From JBFGFX01 sp965232455 (GTDB lineage: Bacteria; Pseudomonadota; Gammaproteobacteria; Steroidobacterales; Woeseiaceae): a stretch of 64,000 nt of DNA. Positions 26,457-34,450 of the stretch are shown piece by piece. The stretch covers positions 1-64,000 of the forward strand of contig OZ246981.1 in the NCBI GenBank assembly GCA_965232455.1. The letters run 5' to 3'. Position numbers and translations under genes: made by a program. The notes under the pieces are model-generated. The model was not told the DNA's origin. It was given only the letters and a program-made list of their open reading frames with translations, and searched no databases. Position 1 is the stretch's first letter, and each line of letters starts with the position of its first letter.

Positions 26457-26725
26457 AACATGACGGGAGCCCCTGTGGGCTCCCGTTTTGTTTGGATAGG
26501 GGACCTAAGGGCTTCGATCCTTCGTTCGACAAAAACGCGCAGCGTTTTTGGACGCGCGCAGCGCGCCCGGAGGGCGAGCGGCATCGCCGCGAGTCAATCC
26601 TGGTCCCCCAGCCAAACATGACGGGAGCCCCTGTGGACTCCCGTTTTGTTTGGATAGGGGACCTAAGGGCTTCGATCCTTCGTTCGACAAAAACGCGCAG
26701 CGTTTTTGGACGCGCGCAGCGCGCC
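26438..26725 (+). repeat. Two 130-bp direct repeats starting inside the tRNA-Gln 3' end
   Basis: 26438-26567 and 26596-26725 are identical apart from one base (26479 G, 26637 A), at a 158-bp offset. Each unit starts with the last 19 nt of the tRNA (T-arm 3' strand, acceptor 3' strand, discriminator and CCA), then the terminator hairpin, a spacer, a 9-bp hairpin (CAAAAACGC/GCGTTTTTG) and a GC-rich palindrome. The 28 bp between units (26568-26595) are unique. The second unit therefore holds a tRNA tail with no body. Confidence 0.95.
26463..26493 (+). terminator. Rho-independent terminator of tRNA-Gln
   Basis: A perfect 10-bp stem (ACGGGAGCCC, loop CTGT, GGGCTCCCGT, 26463-26486) is followed by TTTGTTT. 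It starts 7 nt after the tRNA CCA end. A second copy lies 158 bp downstream with one stem base changed (26637), leaving a C-A mispair. Confidence 0.9.
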
Positions 26726-26752
26726 GATTCTGTCGCGCCGGAACGATCGGGC

Positions 26753-27169
26753 TTACGGTGCGTACTTGGCGAAAACCTCGGCGCCCGTCATATCGCTCGT
26801 TTTCTCGGCGAACGAGTAATACGGCGGTTTCTCGTCGATAAATACCTGGTGGTCGAACGTCAGTTCCGGCGTACCCTCGAAGATGCCCGCGGCAAAGATG
26901 TGCTGTCCGCTCTCTTTGAGGCGGTAAAACAAATTGCTTCCACAAGTCTTGCAGAAACCACGCTCGGCCCATGCTGAGGAGTCGTATACCGTAATGGACT
27001 CTTCGCCGGTAATCGAAACGTCACGGCCGCAGTCGACCGCCATCAAGGGGCCGCCGCACCATCGGCGGCACATGTCGCAGTGACAGGCGCCGACGCTGTT
27101 GCCGGTGGGCGTGGCCGTGATTTCTACTGCTCCGCAGATGCAATGTCCTTTCAGTTCTGCTGTGCTCAT
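26753..27169 (-). CDS. GFA (CENP-V type) zinc-binding family protein
   Basis: A 138-residue member of the glutathione-dependent formaldehyde-activating/CENP-V fold family. Zinc cysteines are in GHCICGAVEI, CHCDMCRRW and GFCKTCGSNLFYRL. The C-terminal DHQVFIDEKPPYY is typical. Despite the family name, most members have no proven enzymatic role. The start is ATG 27169; upstream open frame to 27331 has no homology. It is divergent from the following nitroreductase-like gene. Confidence 0.88.
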   Translation of the reverse strand: MSTAELKGHCICGAVEITATPTGNSVGACHCDMCRRWCGGPLMAVDCGRDVSITGEESITVYDSSAWAERGFCKTCGSNLFYRLKESGQHIFAAGIFEGTPELTFDHQVFIDEKPPYYSFAEKTSDMTGAEVFAKYAP

Positions 27170-27316
27170 CCGTGTTTTCCTCGCATGGATTCCTGGTGAT
27201 GCCGGACTCTGCCTGTTCGCCCGACGGCATTGAATATAGTACAGCGGTCGAGCTGCGGGCAATACGAATACCGGCAGCAATCCGAACGTCGTATAAGACG
27301 CGTGGAGGTGTTGACG

Positions 27317-28438
27317 ATGGCACGATCGCACTCGATGACGCGACGGCAGTTCGGCCGATCTGCGTCAATGGCCCTCGCCGGAGTTGTCGTATCGACGGGC
27401 TGTTCCGGCGACGAGTCCGGTCTCGGTTACGACGAACTCATTGCGAAAACATGGCGACATTCCGACCTGTCCGTCAAAAAAGGTCCGGCGTTACAGAGAG
27501 AGCTGGTTCGCTACGCGACCCTGGCCGCCAACAGCCACAATACTCAGCCGTGGAAATTCCGAACAGAAAACGGCCGAATCGTCCTGATGCCGGATTTCAG
27601 CCGGCGCTGCGCTGCTGTGGACCCCGACGATCATCACCTGTTCGCCAGCCTCGGCTGCGCGACGGAGAACCTGGTCCTCGCAGCACGGGCGCACGGATTG
27701 CAGGCAAACGTCTCGCTGGCCGGTTTGGCGGACGACGCAATTCGCGTCGATCTGGAAGCCGCAAGCCCGGTCGATTCGGTGCTGTTTCGCGCGATCCCGG
27801 AACGCCAGTGCACGCGAGTGGAGTACGACGGCAAGCCTGCGGAAAACGATCAGCTCGGCGCGCTCGAGGAAGCGGCGCGCGAGGAGGGCGTGGAGACGCG
27901 GGTGTTCACGGACAAGAAGAACATGGAGGAAATTCTCGAATACGTCGTCGCCGGCAACAGTGCGCAAATGCGGGACGAGGCGTTCGTCGAAGAACTCAAA
28001 CACTGGATTCGGTTCAACGAAGCCGCCGTCGTGCGGCACCGCGACGGTCTTTTCTCCGCCGCGTCCGGAAATCCGACGTTTCCGACCTGGTTCGGAAACC
28101 TGGTTTTGAAGTTCGCGTTTACCGAGGACGGTGAAAACGACAAGTACCGGGACCACATACGAAGCTCCGCCGGCGTCGTCGCGTTCGTTTCCGAGAAAAA
28201 CGACAAAGCGAGCTGGGTAAGGGTGGGCCGAAGTTACCAGCGGTTTGCTCTGCAGGCGACCGCGCTCGGGTTACGCCACGCTTTTGTCAATCAGGCCGTC
28301 GAAGTGCCCGAAGTTCGCGAGCAGTTCGCCCGGTATCTCGGCCTCGACGATGGACGCGCGGATTTGCTGGTGCGTTTCGGATATGGGCCGCTGATGCCGC
28401 GTTCCCCGAGACGGCCGATCGAGCAGGTTCTGATCTAA
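27317..28438 (+). CDS. Acg-type nitroreductase-like protein with Tat lipoprotein signal
   Basis: A 373-residue nitroreductase-fold protein of the Acg/TM1586-like branch; YATLAANSHNTQPWKF near residue 60 is the characteristic FMN-binding segment. The N-terminus reads MTRRQFGRSASMALAG then VVSTGCSGD: a twin-arginine motif followed by a lipobox-like Cys, implying export of the folded flavoprotein and lipid anchoring. GGAGGTG at 27304-27310 fixes the ATG at 27317. Substrate unknown. It ends 13 nt before the flavodoxin-like gene, so the two are probably cotranscribed. Confidence 0.8.
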   Translation: MARSHSMTRRQFGRSASMALAGVVVSTGCSGDESGLGYDELIAKTWRHSDLSVKKGPALQRELVRYATLAANSHNTQPWKFRTENGRIVLMPDFSRRCAAVDPDDHHLFASLGCATENLVLAARAHGLQANVSLAGLADDAIRVDLEAASPVDSVLFRAIPERQCTRVEYDGKPAENDQLGALEEAAREEGVETRVFTDKKNMEEILEYVVAGNSAQMRDEAFVEELKHWIRFNEAAVVRHRDGLFSAASGNPTFPTWFGNLVLKFAFTEDGENDKYRDHIRSSAGVVAFVSEKNDKASWVRVGRSYQRFALQATALGLRHAFVNQAVEVPEVREQFARYLGLDDGRADLLVRFGYGPLMPRSPRRPIEQVLI

Positions 28439-28451
28439 TGTGGATGCGGCC

Positions 28452-29006
28452 ATGTCGAACGTTCTGATCGCCTACGCGACGAGTGAGGGGCAAACTGCCA
28501 GAATTTCCAAAAGCCTTGCCGAGCGGCTTGGAGATGCGGGCCATGCCGTCGATCTGGCCGATCTCGCGTCTCGGACGCCCGGCTTGGAGGTGTCGGGATA
28601 TGACGGGGTGATCGTTGCAGCGTCTGTTCATGCGGGAAAACACCAGGAGAGCGTAATGCGGTTCGTCGCGGAGCACGCGGAGGCGCTCGGCGACAAAGTC
28701 ACGGCTTTTCTGTCGGTGAGCATGTCCGCCGCTTCGGCCACGGAGGCAGGTCGCGAGCGAGCCGGTGAACAGGTAGCGTCGTTTCTCGAGTCCGTCGCAT
28801 GGCGTCCGGATTTTGTCGAAACCGTCGCCGGCGCCTTTCGATACTCCTCGTTTTCACGCGGATGGCGCTGGATGATTGGCGTATCGCAGCGGATTTTCGG
28901 CAAGGAGTTGCGCCGCCAGGGCTGGCCCGATCTGACGGGCGACGGCGAATACACCGATTGGGTGGCGCTGCGGAAATTCGGCGATTCGTTCGCGGACGCC
29001 CTGTGA
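28452..29006 (+). CDS. hemG: HemG-like flavodoxin-domain protoporphyrinogen dehydrogenase
   Basis: A 184-residue long-chain flavodoxin fold protein. NVLIAYATSEGQTARI is the phosphate-binding loop for FMN; VIVAASVHAGKHQESV and AFLSVSMSAAS match the HemG pattern, and the C-terminal EYTDWVALRKFG with the preceding insert fits menaquinone/ubiquinone-dependent protoporphyrinogen IX dehydrogenase (181 residues in E. coli). ATG 28452 is preferred over GTG 28440. No other haem genes are adjacent, so assignment within the flavodoxin superfamily is good but not certain. Confidence 0.78.
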   Translation: MSNVLIAYATSEGQTARISKSLAERLGDAGHAVDLADLASRTPGLEVSGYDGVIVAASVHAGKHQESVMRFVAEHAEALGDKVTAFLSVSMSAASATEAGRERAGEQVASFLESVAWRPDFVETVAGAFRYSSFSRGWRWMIGVSQRIFGKELRRQGWPDLTGDGEYTDWVALRKFGDSFADAL

Positions 29007-29055
29007 CGGTTGCAGGGGACCGTCGATTATTGCGAGAGGCCGGGCGTAGGCGAAT

Positions 29056-29715
29056 TCAGGCGCCCATCGTCCGTACCGCGTTGTCGTCCGCAATCAGCAG
29101 GACATCCGCGGGGCGATTGGCGAAAATACCGACGGTCACGACACCGGGTATCTGGTTGATCCGCGTTTCCAGTTCCAGCGGATTGGTGAACTGCAGATGG
29201 TGAACGTCGATGATGTGGTTGCCGTTGTCGGTCACGAAGTTCTCCCGCCAAATCGGCTGGCCGCGCATCTTCAGCATCTGCCTGGCGACAAAACCCTGTG
29301 CCATCGGCAGGACCTCGATTGGCAGCGGGAACGCGCCTAACATCCCGACGAGCTTCGAGTCGTCCGTGATACAGACGAACTTACGTGCCGCGCCGGCCAG
29401 CACCTTTTCGCGGGTCAGGGCGCCGCCTCCGCCCTTGATCAGCTGGCGATGTTTGTTCGCCTCGTCGGCGCCGTCGATGTACAAATCCACGTCACCAACC
29501 GAATTTAGCGTCGAAACCTCGAATCCGTGAGCCTCGAGCCGTTTACTGCTCTCGCTCGAGCTGGAAACCAGCGCATCCAGCTTATGGCGAATGTCCGGCA
29601 ACAGATCGATGAGGAAGTTGACGGTGGAGCCCGTTCCCACCCCGAGAATGATGCCGTCCTGGACGTACTCCAGTGAAGCCTTTGCGGCACTGAGTTTTTT
29701 CGCGTCTTGGTCCAT
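29056..29715 (-). CDS. rpiA: Ribose-5-phosphate isomerase A
   Basis: RpiA interconverts ribose-5-phosphate and ribulose-5-phosphate. From ATG 29715 it has 219 residues, the same as E. coli. Motifs: GIILGVGTGSTVNFLID, SSSESSKRL, DLYIDGADEAN and KGGGGALTREKVLA with the catalytic region. In E. coli rpiA lies in the same neighbourhood, near ygfA, so its position supports conserved synteny; serA, between them there, is not found here. Confidence 0.97.
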   Translation of the reverse strand: MDQDAKKLSAAKASLEYVQDGIILGVGTGSTVNFLIDLLPDIRHKLDALVSSSSESSKRLEAHGFEVSTLNSVGDVDLYIDGADEANKHRQLIKGGGGALTREKVLAGAARKFVCITDDSKLVGMLGAFPLPIEVLPMAQGFVARQMLKMRGQPIWRENFVTDNGNHIIDVHHLQFTNPLELETRINQIPGVVTVGIFANRPADVLLIADDNAVRTMGA

Positions 29716-29847
29716 CTTCAATGCGTCGTCATTGTTGTTTCGGGTGACAAATATGCGACATAAAGCCGCTCGAGAAGACGACACGAAGCTTAGCTGATCG
29801 AGGTGCGGCGCGCCATGTTGTACTCGTCAGTTTTTGCGGCCCGGAAT

Positions 29848-29877
29848 GAAATATGCCCGCAAATGCGGGCATATTTC
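29848..29877 (-). terminator. Intrinsic terminator hairpin between the histone-like gene and rpiA
   Basis: A perfect 13-bp stem (GAAATATGCCCGC, loop AAAT, GCGGGCATATTTC) lies 45 nt beyond the stop codon of the histone-like gene and 130 nt before the rpiA start. The stem base is A/T-rich, so the T-run is partly within the stem on the minus strand. Being palindromic it could act in both directions. Confidence 0.65.
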
Positions 29878-29921
29878 GTATTGCTGGAGGAAGACCGAAA
29901 GATCTCTCCAGGCTGCTTAGG

Positions 29922-30353
29922 CTACCTACGCCTGGAAGCTTTTTTCTTGGTTTTACGCTTAGCAGCTTTCTTTTTTGTCTTCCGCTTGGCCGCTTTTTTC
30001 TTGGTTTTACGCTTAGCAGCTTTCTTTTTCGTCTTCCGCTTGGCTGCCTTTTTCTTGGTCTTACGTTTCGCGGTTTTCTTTTTCGCCTTCTTCTTGGCTT
30101 TCTTCTTTACTTTCCGCTTGGTTTTCTTCTTGGCAGCTTTTTTCTTCGTCTTGCGCTTAGCCGCCTTTTTCTTCGTCTTACGCTTGGCAGCTTTCTTCTT
30201 CGTCTTGCGCTTAGCTGCCTTTTTCTTCGTCTTGCGCTTCGCTACTTTACGCTTAGCGACCTTGCGCTTCGACGCCTTCTTCTTTGTTACTTTTCGCTTC
30301 TTCGCGACCTTGCGCTTCGAAGCTTTTTTGCGTGACTTCTTTTTTGTAGCCAT
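29922..30353 (-). CDS. Histone H1-like Lys/Arg-rich DNA-binding protein
   Basis: A 143-residue, extremely basic protein made almost only of Lys, Arg, Ala and Thr. After MATKKKSRKKASKRKVAKK it consists of the 9-residue unit KRKTKKKAA in two blocks of about four and five copies, separated by a KKAKKKAKKKT stretch. It resembles bacterial histone H1-like/AlgP-type C-terminal domains that bind DNA or RNA without sequence preference. GGAGAAGG lies just upstream of the ATG and TATACT about 40 nt further up. The repeats make slippage-length variation likely. Confidence 0.85.
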   Translation of the reverse strand: MATKKKSRKKASKRKVAKKRKVTKKKASKRKVAKRKVAKRKTKKKAAKRKTKKKAAKRKTKKKAAKRKTKKKAAKKKTKRKVKKKAKKKAKKKTAKRKTKKKAAKRKTKKKAAKRKTKKKAAKRKTKKKAAKRKTKKKASRRR

Positions 30354-30640
30354 GGTATTACCTTCTCCGTGTCGGGTACCCGGCGTTGAGTATATACAAC
30401 AAAAGCAAAAAATCCAGTTACTTAAGTGACGTGGTTAACATTTTCGGCGGAGTCAAAAAAATGCGAAATCGAAGTGTTCGAGCCGTTCTAAAACACGGAC
30501 CCGGCCACAAACTTTTTCAAACGCCGATTTCAAAAGTTTTTGCCGCTCGATGTGCGCGCCCAGAACGCATCGAGCGACTGCAAAAAGAGACCGTCACTGA
30601 TCGCCGACGTTGTCCGTGAGGGTGCATTAACGCCCGATCG
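30354..30640. other. Intergenic region upstream of the histone-like gene
   Basis: These 287 nt lie between the start of the histone-like gene and the end of ygfA, both on the minus strand. The left end is AT-rich and holds the ribosome-binding site (GGAGAAGG on the minus strand) and a TATACT hexamer probably used by the histone-like gene. An inverted pair CGCTCGATG/CATCGAGCG (about 30546-30579) could form a 9-bp hairpin. No coding frame with recognisable features was seen. Confidence 0.5.
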
Positions 30641-31255
30641 CTAGGCATTCGACGCCGTTGTCACGTCGTTTCGGCAGGCTCCGCCGACCTCGGTGATAAC
30701 CTGAAAAAGCGGTATATCCCAAGGACTTGCGGGTATGTGCTCGACGCGTTGACGCTCAAATGCGACACCTATCAGCTTGGGTTTTCTGAACGATTGGCGC
30801 GTTCTCAGAAATGAGAACGTGCGATCGTAATAACCGCCGCCCATTCCGATACGGTTGCAACCGTCATCGAATGCGACCAGCGGCACGATTACCAAATCCA
30901 ATCGCCGAGAATCGATTCTGTGTCCCTCGCGCGGCTCGAGAAGACCGAATCGATTCGTCGTCAACCGGGAGTTCGGACCTAGTTCACAAAAATGCAAATG
31001 ACGATTTTTTTTCACTATCGGCGCAAAAACGCGCTTTTTCATCCGCCATGCGCGCTCGATAAGCGGCCAGCTGTTAACTTCATCTTCCGCCGGAAGGTAC
31101 GTTGCAACGCAATTTGCCCGCTGGAATGTGGGCTGTCGGACAAGCGAATCGGAAATCAGCAGTGACGCATCATCGCGTTGCTCCGCCGTCAATTCCTTGC
31201 GCACCCTTATTCCCCGGCGGCGCAACACGACTTTAGGATCGCGATTTTCCGTCAC
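30641..31255 (-). CDS. ygfA: 5-formyltetrahydrofolate cyclo-ligase
   Basis: YgfA/Fau converts 5-formyl-THF to 5,10-methenyl-THF with ATP. The 204-residue protein has LRRRGIRVRKEL (RR.R), PAEDEVNSWPLI, LVAFDDGCNRIGMGGGYYDR with the metal and nucleotide-binding glycines, and GVAFERQRVEHIPASPWD. It follows the 6S RNA on the minus strand, the arrangement found across gammaproteobacteria where the ssrS transcript can run into ygfA. Confidence 0.95.
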   Translation of the reverse strand: MTENRDPKVVLRRRGIRVRKELTAEQRDDASLLISDSLVRQPTFQRANCVATYLPAEDEVNSWPLIERAWRMKKRVFAPIVKKNRHLHFCELGPNSRLTTNRFGLLEPREGHRIDSRRLDLVIVPLVAFDDGCNRIGMGGGYYDRTFSFLRTRQSFRKPKLIGVAFERQRVEHIPASPWDIPLFQVITEVGGACRNDVTTASNA

Positions 31256-31342
31256 GATGGCCGGCTTGAGTTACTGCGGTAGCGGGGGCGGGTCTTCATG
31301 GAATGGAGCATCGTCGACGGGTATGGATACACGGTGGGTAGA

Positions 31343-31532
31343 GGCGCCTCCCGCCTGTGCCGTTGCCGACCGTCGCTCTCGAACCGGAGCAACAGGTGGG
31401 GTCAGCCGTGGCAACAACAGGCTTTCCGCCATAAACGGTCCTGCTCAAATGCTGCCGACAGACCGCGACCCCGAGGTCAAAATTTAGGGTCGAAAGGTAT
31501 CCAGGTCTGCATCGAACACCGCAGGAGGCGCC
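31343..31532 (-). ncRNA. ssrS: 6S RNA
   Basis: 6S RNA binds sigma-70 RNA polymerase by mimicking an open promoter. The region between zapA and ygfA has no gene but contains complementary ends: GGCGCCTCC at the 5' end (31524-31532 read on the minus strand) pairs perfectly with GGAGGCGCC at the 3' end (31343-31351), closing a 190-nt RNA (E. coli 184). Just inside are GCGGTGTTCGATGC and, near the middle, GCATTTGAGCAGGACC, which resemble conserved 6S segments. Position and size fit the family; the full secondary structure was not computed. Confidence 0.82.
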
Positions 31533-31570
31533 AGATCTATTCTCAATGACAACCCGAGGCTAATTCTATC

Positions 31571-31885
31571 TCAAAGTTCGAGCTGCTGAGTGTTACCCAG
31601 TGCCGTTTCCACACGATCGGAGAGTAGCTTGATGCGGTCGCCGACCGTGTTTTCAAGCGACTGGCCTCTTTCTCGAGCCTGCAACAGCTCATTCGCCATA
31701 TTCAGGGCGGCCATTACCGCGATGCGATCGAGACCCACCACCTTGCCGCTGTCGCGGATCTCGCGCATTCGGTCATTCAAGGCTTCGGCCGAATCCAGTA
31801 ACGCCGTCCGTTCATTCGCCGGGCAGGAGACTTGGTATTCTTTCTCTAGGATCCTGACGCTGACGTGAGCGTACATTTCGGTCAT
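31571..31885 (-). CDS. zapA: Cell division protein ZapA
   Basis: ZapA cross-links FtsZ protofilaments at the division site. From ATG 31885 it has 104 residues: an N-terminal beta-hairpin (VSVRILEKEYQVSCPANERTA), AEALNDRMREIRDSGKVVG, the core helix RIAVMAALNMANELLQ, and a C-terminal coiled coil. GGAG lies 8 nt upstream of the start on the minus strand. It precedes the 6S RNA, as in E. coli. Confidence 0.94.
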   Translation of the reverse strand: MTEMYAHVSVRILEKEYQVSCPANERTALLDSAEALNDRMREIRDSGKVVGLDRIAVMAALNMANELLQARERGQSLENTVGDRIKLLSDRVETALGNTQQLEL

Positions 31886-32004
31886 CGCTGGTACTCCGGA
31901 TAGAGACCCGGCCGTTCGACGGCCAGGTCTGCGAAATGGTGATCGGTTGCTTCTGCCTTGGCGGGCCGCTGCGTGTAATGGCATGCCCAACGTTGCGACC
32001 CGGC

Positions 32005-32235
32005 TCAGCCTCCCTGTTCCATCGCTTTGAGCCGCCCGATCATTGCTTCGACACGGGCCCGCACCTGTTCATTCTTTTGCAAAAGTGTGGCCCGTTCCGC
32101 CGTCAACGTATCCTGGCGCTGTTTCAGCGATTGGTTTTCGTTTTGCAGTTGGTCACAAACGTCAACCAGCGCGTCGACGCGCTTTTCCAGCCGTTTGAGT
32201 TCCTGCTCGAACATGGTGTTGTCGTTGTCAGCCAT
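32005..32235 (-). CDS. Small coiled-coil protein (TIGR02449/ZapB-like)
   Basis: A 76-residue protein from ATG 32235 that is almost entirely coiled coil (LKRLEKRVDALVDVCDQL, then QNENQSLKQRQDTL and further heptads). It matches the TIGR02449 small-protein family found next to zapA in many gammaproteobacteria and is built like ZapB, which works with ZapA at the division ring. A role in division is inferred from position. It is 119 nt upstream of zapA on the same strand. Confidence 0.8.
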   Translation of the reverse strand: MADNDNTMFEQELKRLEKRVDALVDVCDQLQNENQSLKQRQDTLTAERATLLQKNEQVRARVEAMIGRLKAMEQGG

Positions 32236-32497
32236 GCGGTCAATATAGAACCGACCGCGCGGAGAATCAATCAGGAAAACGGCCGAAAAGTTCGTTGGCG
32301 CGAAGACTGCCCGCAAGGTCTTTGACAGCCCGTTGAATTTTACCCCCGGAAAACCCGCGTCGCGATTGCGGTCCGCCTGAAAATCATGCCGCCGCCGAAA
32401 CCCTGCGGTGAGCCTCCGCGTCACTTGCGTGGCTTGGCGGGAGCGTGTTGCGTCTGGCCACTTGGGCTGACTCGCGGGATCATCTATATTCTCACTG

Positions 32498-33097
32498 ATG
32501 AATCAAACGATCGATCACGACGAGCTTGCCGCAGCCCTGCGTCGCTGCGGCTCGAGTTGGACAAGCGCACAGACGCACGGATTGTTGTGTGGCCGCCTCG
32601 CAATGCTTGGCGCAAACGGTGCGGCAGCGTGGCGAGATCAGGTGCTGGAGGATCTGGATCGGAACGACGCCCTGCGAGGGGAATGCGAGTCCGTACTCGA
32701 TACCGTGCTTCAGTCCACGTGGCGGCAGCTCGCCGAACGTCAATCGGAGTTCGATTTACTCCTGCCCGACGAGGACGAGGACGCGGCGCTGCGTACGCAG
32801 GCAATCGCCGACTGGTGCGAGGGTTTTCTTCACGGTCTGGTGGCTCACAAGCACAGTGACGCGGTGAAAAAGCGACTGTCGGCGGAGCCCCTGAGCGACG
32901 TGATCAGAGACATGCTGGAGATCACGCGCGCCACCGTCGGCGAAGAGGAAGACGAGGAAGAAAACGAACAGGCGTACGTGGAATTGGTAGAGTACGTTCG
33001 CGTCGCTACACAGCTTGCCTACGAAGAGCTTGCCGATGTGCGTGACGGCGCGGGTTCCCCGGTGCCGGCTGACGAACCTCGTGGCACTTTGCACTGA
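32498..33097 (+). CDS. ygfB: YgfB family protein (UPF0149)
   Basis: A 199-residue UPF0149 protein. Conserved pieces are SSWTSAQTHGLLCGRL near residue 20, the acidic centre LLPDEDEDAALRTQAIADWCEGFLHGL and the end region EEENEQAYVELVEYVRVATQL. It heads ygfB-pepP-ubiH-ubiI, the E. coli order, transcribed divergently from the zapA cluster. Biochemical function is not settled in the family as a whole. Confidence 0.92.
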   Translation: MNQTIDHDELAAALRRCGSSWTSAQTHGLLCGRLAMLGANGAAAWRDQVLEDLDRNDALRGECESVLDTVLQSTWRQLAERQSEFDLLLPDEDEDAALRTQAIADWCEGFLHGLVAHKHSDAVKKRLSAEPLSDVIRDMLEITRATVGEEEDEEENEQAYVELVEYVRVATQLAYEELADVRDGAGSPVPADEPRGTLH

Positions 33098-33145
33098 TCC
33101 TCAAGCCTCCCACAAACCGAGCCGGCAGGCTTTCTAACGGTACCG

Positions 33146-34450
33146 ATGAACAAGAACGAATTCGCGAAGCGACGTAAGCAACTCATGCGCATGATTGGCG
33201 GCGACGGCGTCGCAATCCTTCCCAGCGCACCAATCCGCAATCGAAGCCGGGACGTCGAATATCGCTATCGCCAGGACAGCGACTTTTTCTACCTGACCGG
33301 CTTTGCCGAACCGGACGCCGTGGCGGTGCTGGCGCCGGGGCGTGACAGCGGAGACTACATCCTGTTCTGTAGGGAAAGAGACAAGGAGCGCGAGCGTTGG
33401 GACGGATCCCGCGCCGGACCGGACGGCGCGGTCCGGGATTACGATGCTGCCGACGCTTTTCCGATCGACGACATCGACGACATTCTGCCGGGGATCATGG
33501 AGTCGCGGAACTGCGTGTTTTATACGATGGGCGCCTACTCGGATTTCGACGGGCGCATCACCGATTGGGTGAAGTCCCTGCGCAGTCGCGGATCTTCCGG
33601 GGTGCATACGCCGCACGAGTTCGTCGCCCTGGATCACCTGTTGCACGACATGCGTCTCTACAAGTCCCGCGCCGAGCTTTCGGCGATGCGCCGCTCGGCC
33701 AAAATAGCCGCTGCCGCGCACACAAAAGTCATGGCAATGGCGGAGCCGGGCCTTTACGAGTACGAGTTGGAAGCCGAGCTCATCCACGAATTCCGGCGCA
33801 ACGATGCAATCAACTCGTACAGCCCGATCGTCGGTAGCGGCGCCAACAGCTGCGTATTGCATTACGTCGAAAACAATGCGCCGCTGGTCGACGGCGATCT
33901 CGTGCTGATCGACGCCGGCTGCGAAGCGGACTATTACGCATCCGACGTTACGCGCACTTTTCCGGTCAACGGACGGTTTTCCGCCGAGCAGCGCGCCGTT
34001 TACGATATCGTTCTGGAGGCGCAGCTTGCCGCCATCGACAAGGTCCGGGTCGGGAATCAGTGGAACGACCCGCACGACGCCGCGGTGCAGGTGATAACTC
34101 GCGGTCTGCGGAAGATCGGCCTGCTCAGCGGCAGTCTGCCGAAGCTCGTGCGTGACGGCGCCTACCGGGAGTATTTCATGCATCGTACCGGCCATTGGAT
34201 CGGCATGGACGTCCACGACGTCGGCGACTACAAAGTTGGTGACGAGTGGCGATTGCTGGAATCCGGGATGGTGATGACCGTCGAGCCCGGCATTTACATT
34301 CCGGCAAGCCGCAAGGTCCCGGCCCGTTTCCGCAACATCGGTATTCGCATCGAGGACGACGTTGCGGTCGGCAGGAAGGGGCCCGACGTGCTCAGCAAGC
34401 AGCTGATCAAGGACCCCGACGATATCGAGGCGTTGATGGCGGCCCGATGA
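33146..34450 (+). CDS. pepP: Xaa-Pro aminopeptidase
   Basis: PepP removes N-terminal residues preceding proline. The 434-residue protein has the pita-bread fold with its dinuclear metal ligands: DAGCEADYYASDVTRTF (two Asp), HRTGHWIGMDVHDVG (His), EPGIYI (Glu) and IRIEDD (Glu). The N-terminal aminopeptidase-P domain contains YRYRQDSDFFYLTGF. Its TGA overlaps the ubiH ATG (34447-34450), so translation is coupled. Confidence 0.95.
   Translation: MNKNEFAKRRKQLMRMIGGDGVAILPSAPIRNRSRDVEYRYRQDSDFFYLTGFAEPDAVAVLAPGRDSGDYILFCRERDKERERWDGSRAGPDGAVRDYDAADAFPIDDIDDILPGIMESRNCVFYTMGAYSDFDGRITDWVKSLRSRGSSGVHTPHEFVALDHLLHDMRLYKSRAELSAMRRSAKIAAAAHTKVMAMAEPGLYEYELEAELIHEFRRNDAINSYSPIVGSGANSCVLHYVENNAPLVDGDLVLIDAGCEADYYASDVTRTFPVNGRFSAEQRAVYDIVLEAQLAAIDKVRVGNQWNDPHDAAVQVITRGLRKIGLLSGSLPKLVRDGAYREYFMHRTGHWIGMDVHDVGDYKVGDEWRLLESGMVMTVEPGIYIPASRKVPARFRNIGIRIEDDVAVGRKGPDVLSKQLIKDPDDIEALMAAR

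Noticed and set aside
26383..26725. Integration attachment sites (attL/attR) for a mobile island at tRNA-Gln
   Set aside because: The repeat begins at the tRNA 3' end as att sites do, but only 28 bp lie between units and no integrase is present; the repeat extends 110 bp beyond the tRNA, unlike typical att cores.
26303..26977. Long frames running through the tRNA-Gln and its repeats
   Set aside because: They read through a tRNA and terminator and show duplicated peptides because of the DNA repeats, so they are artefacts.
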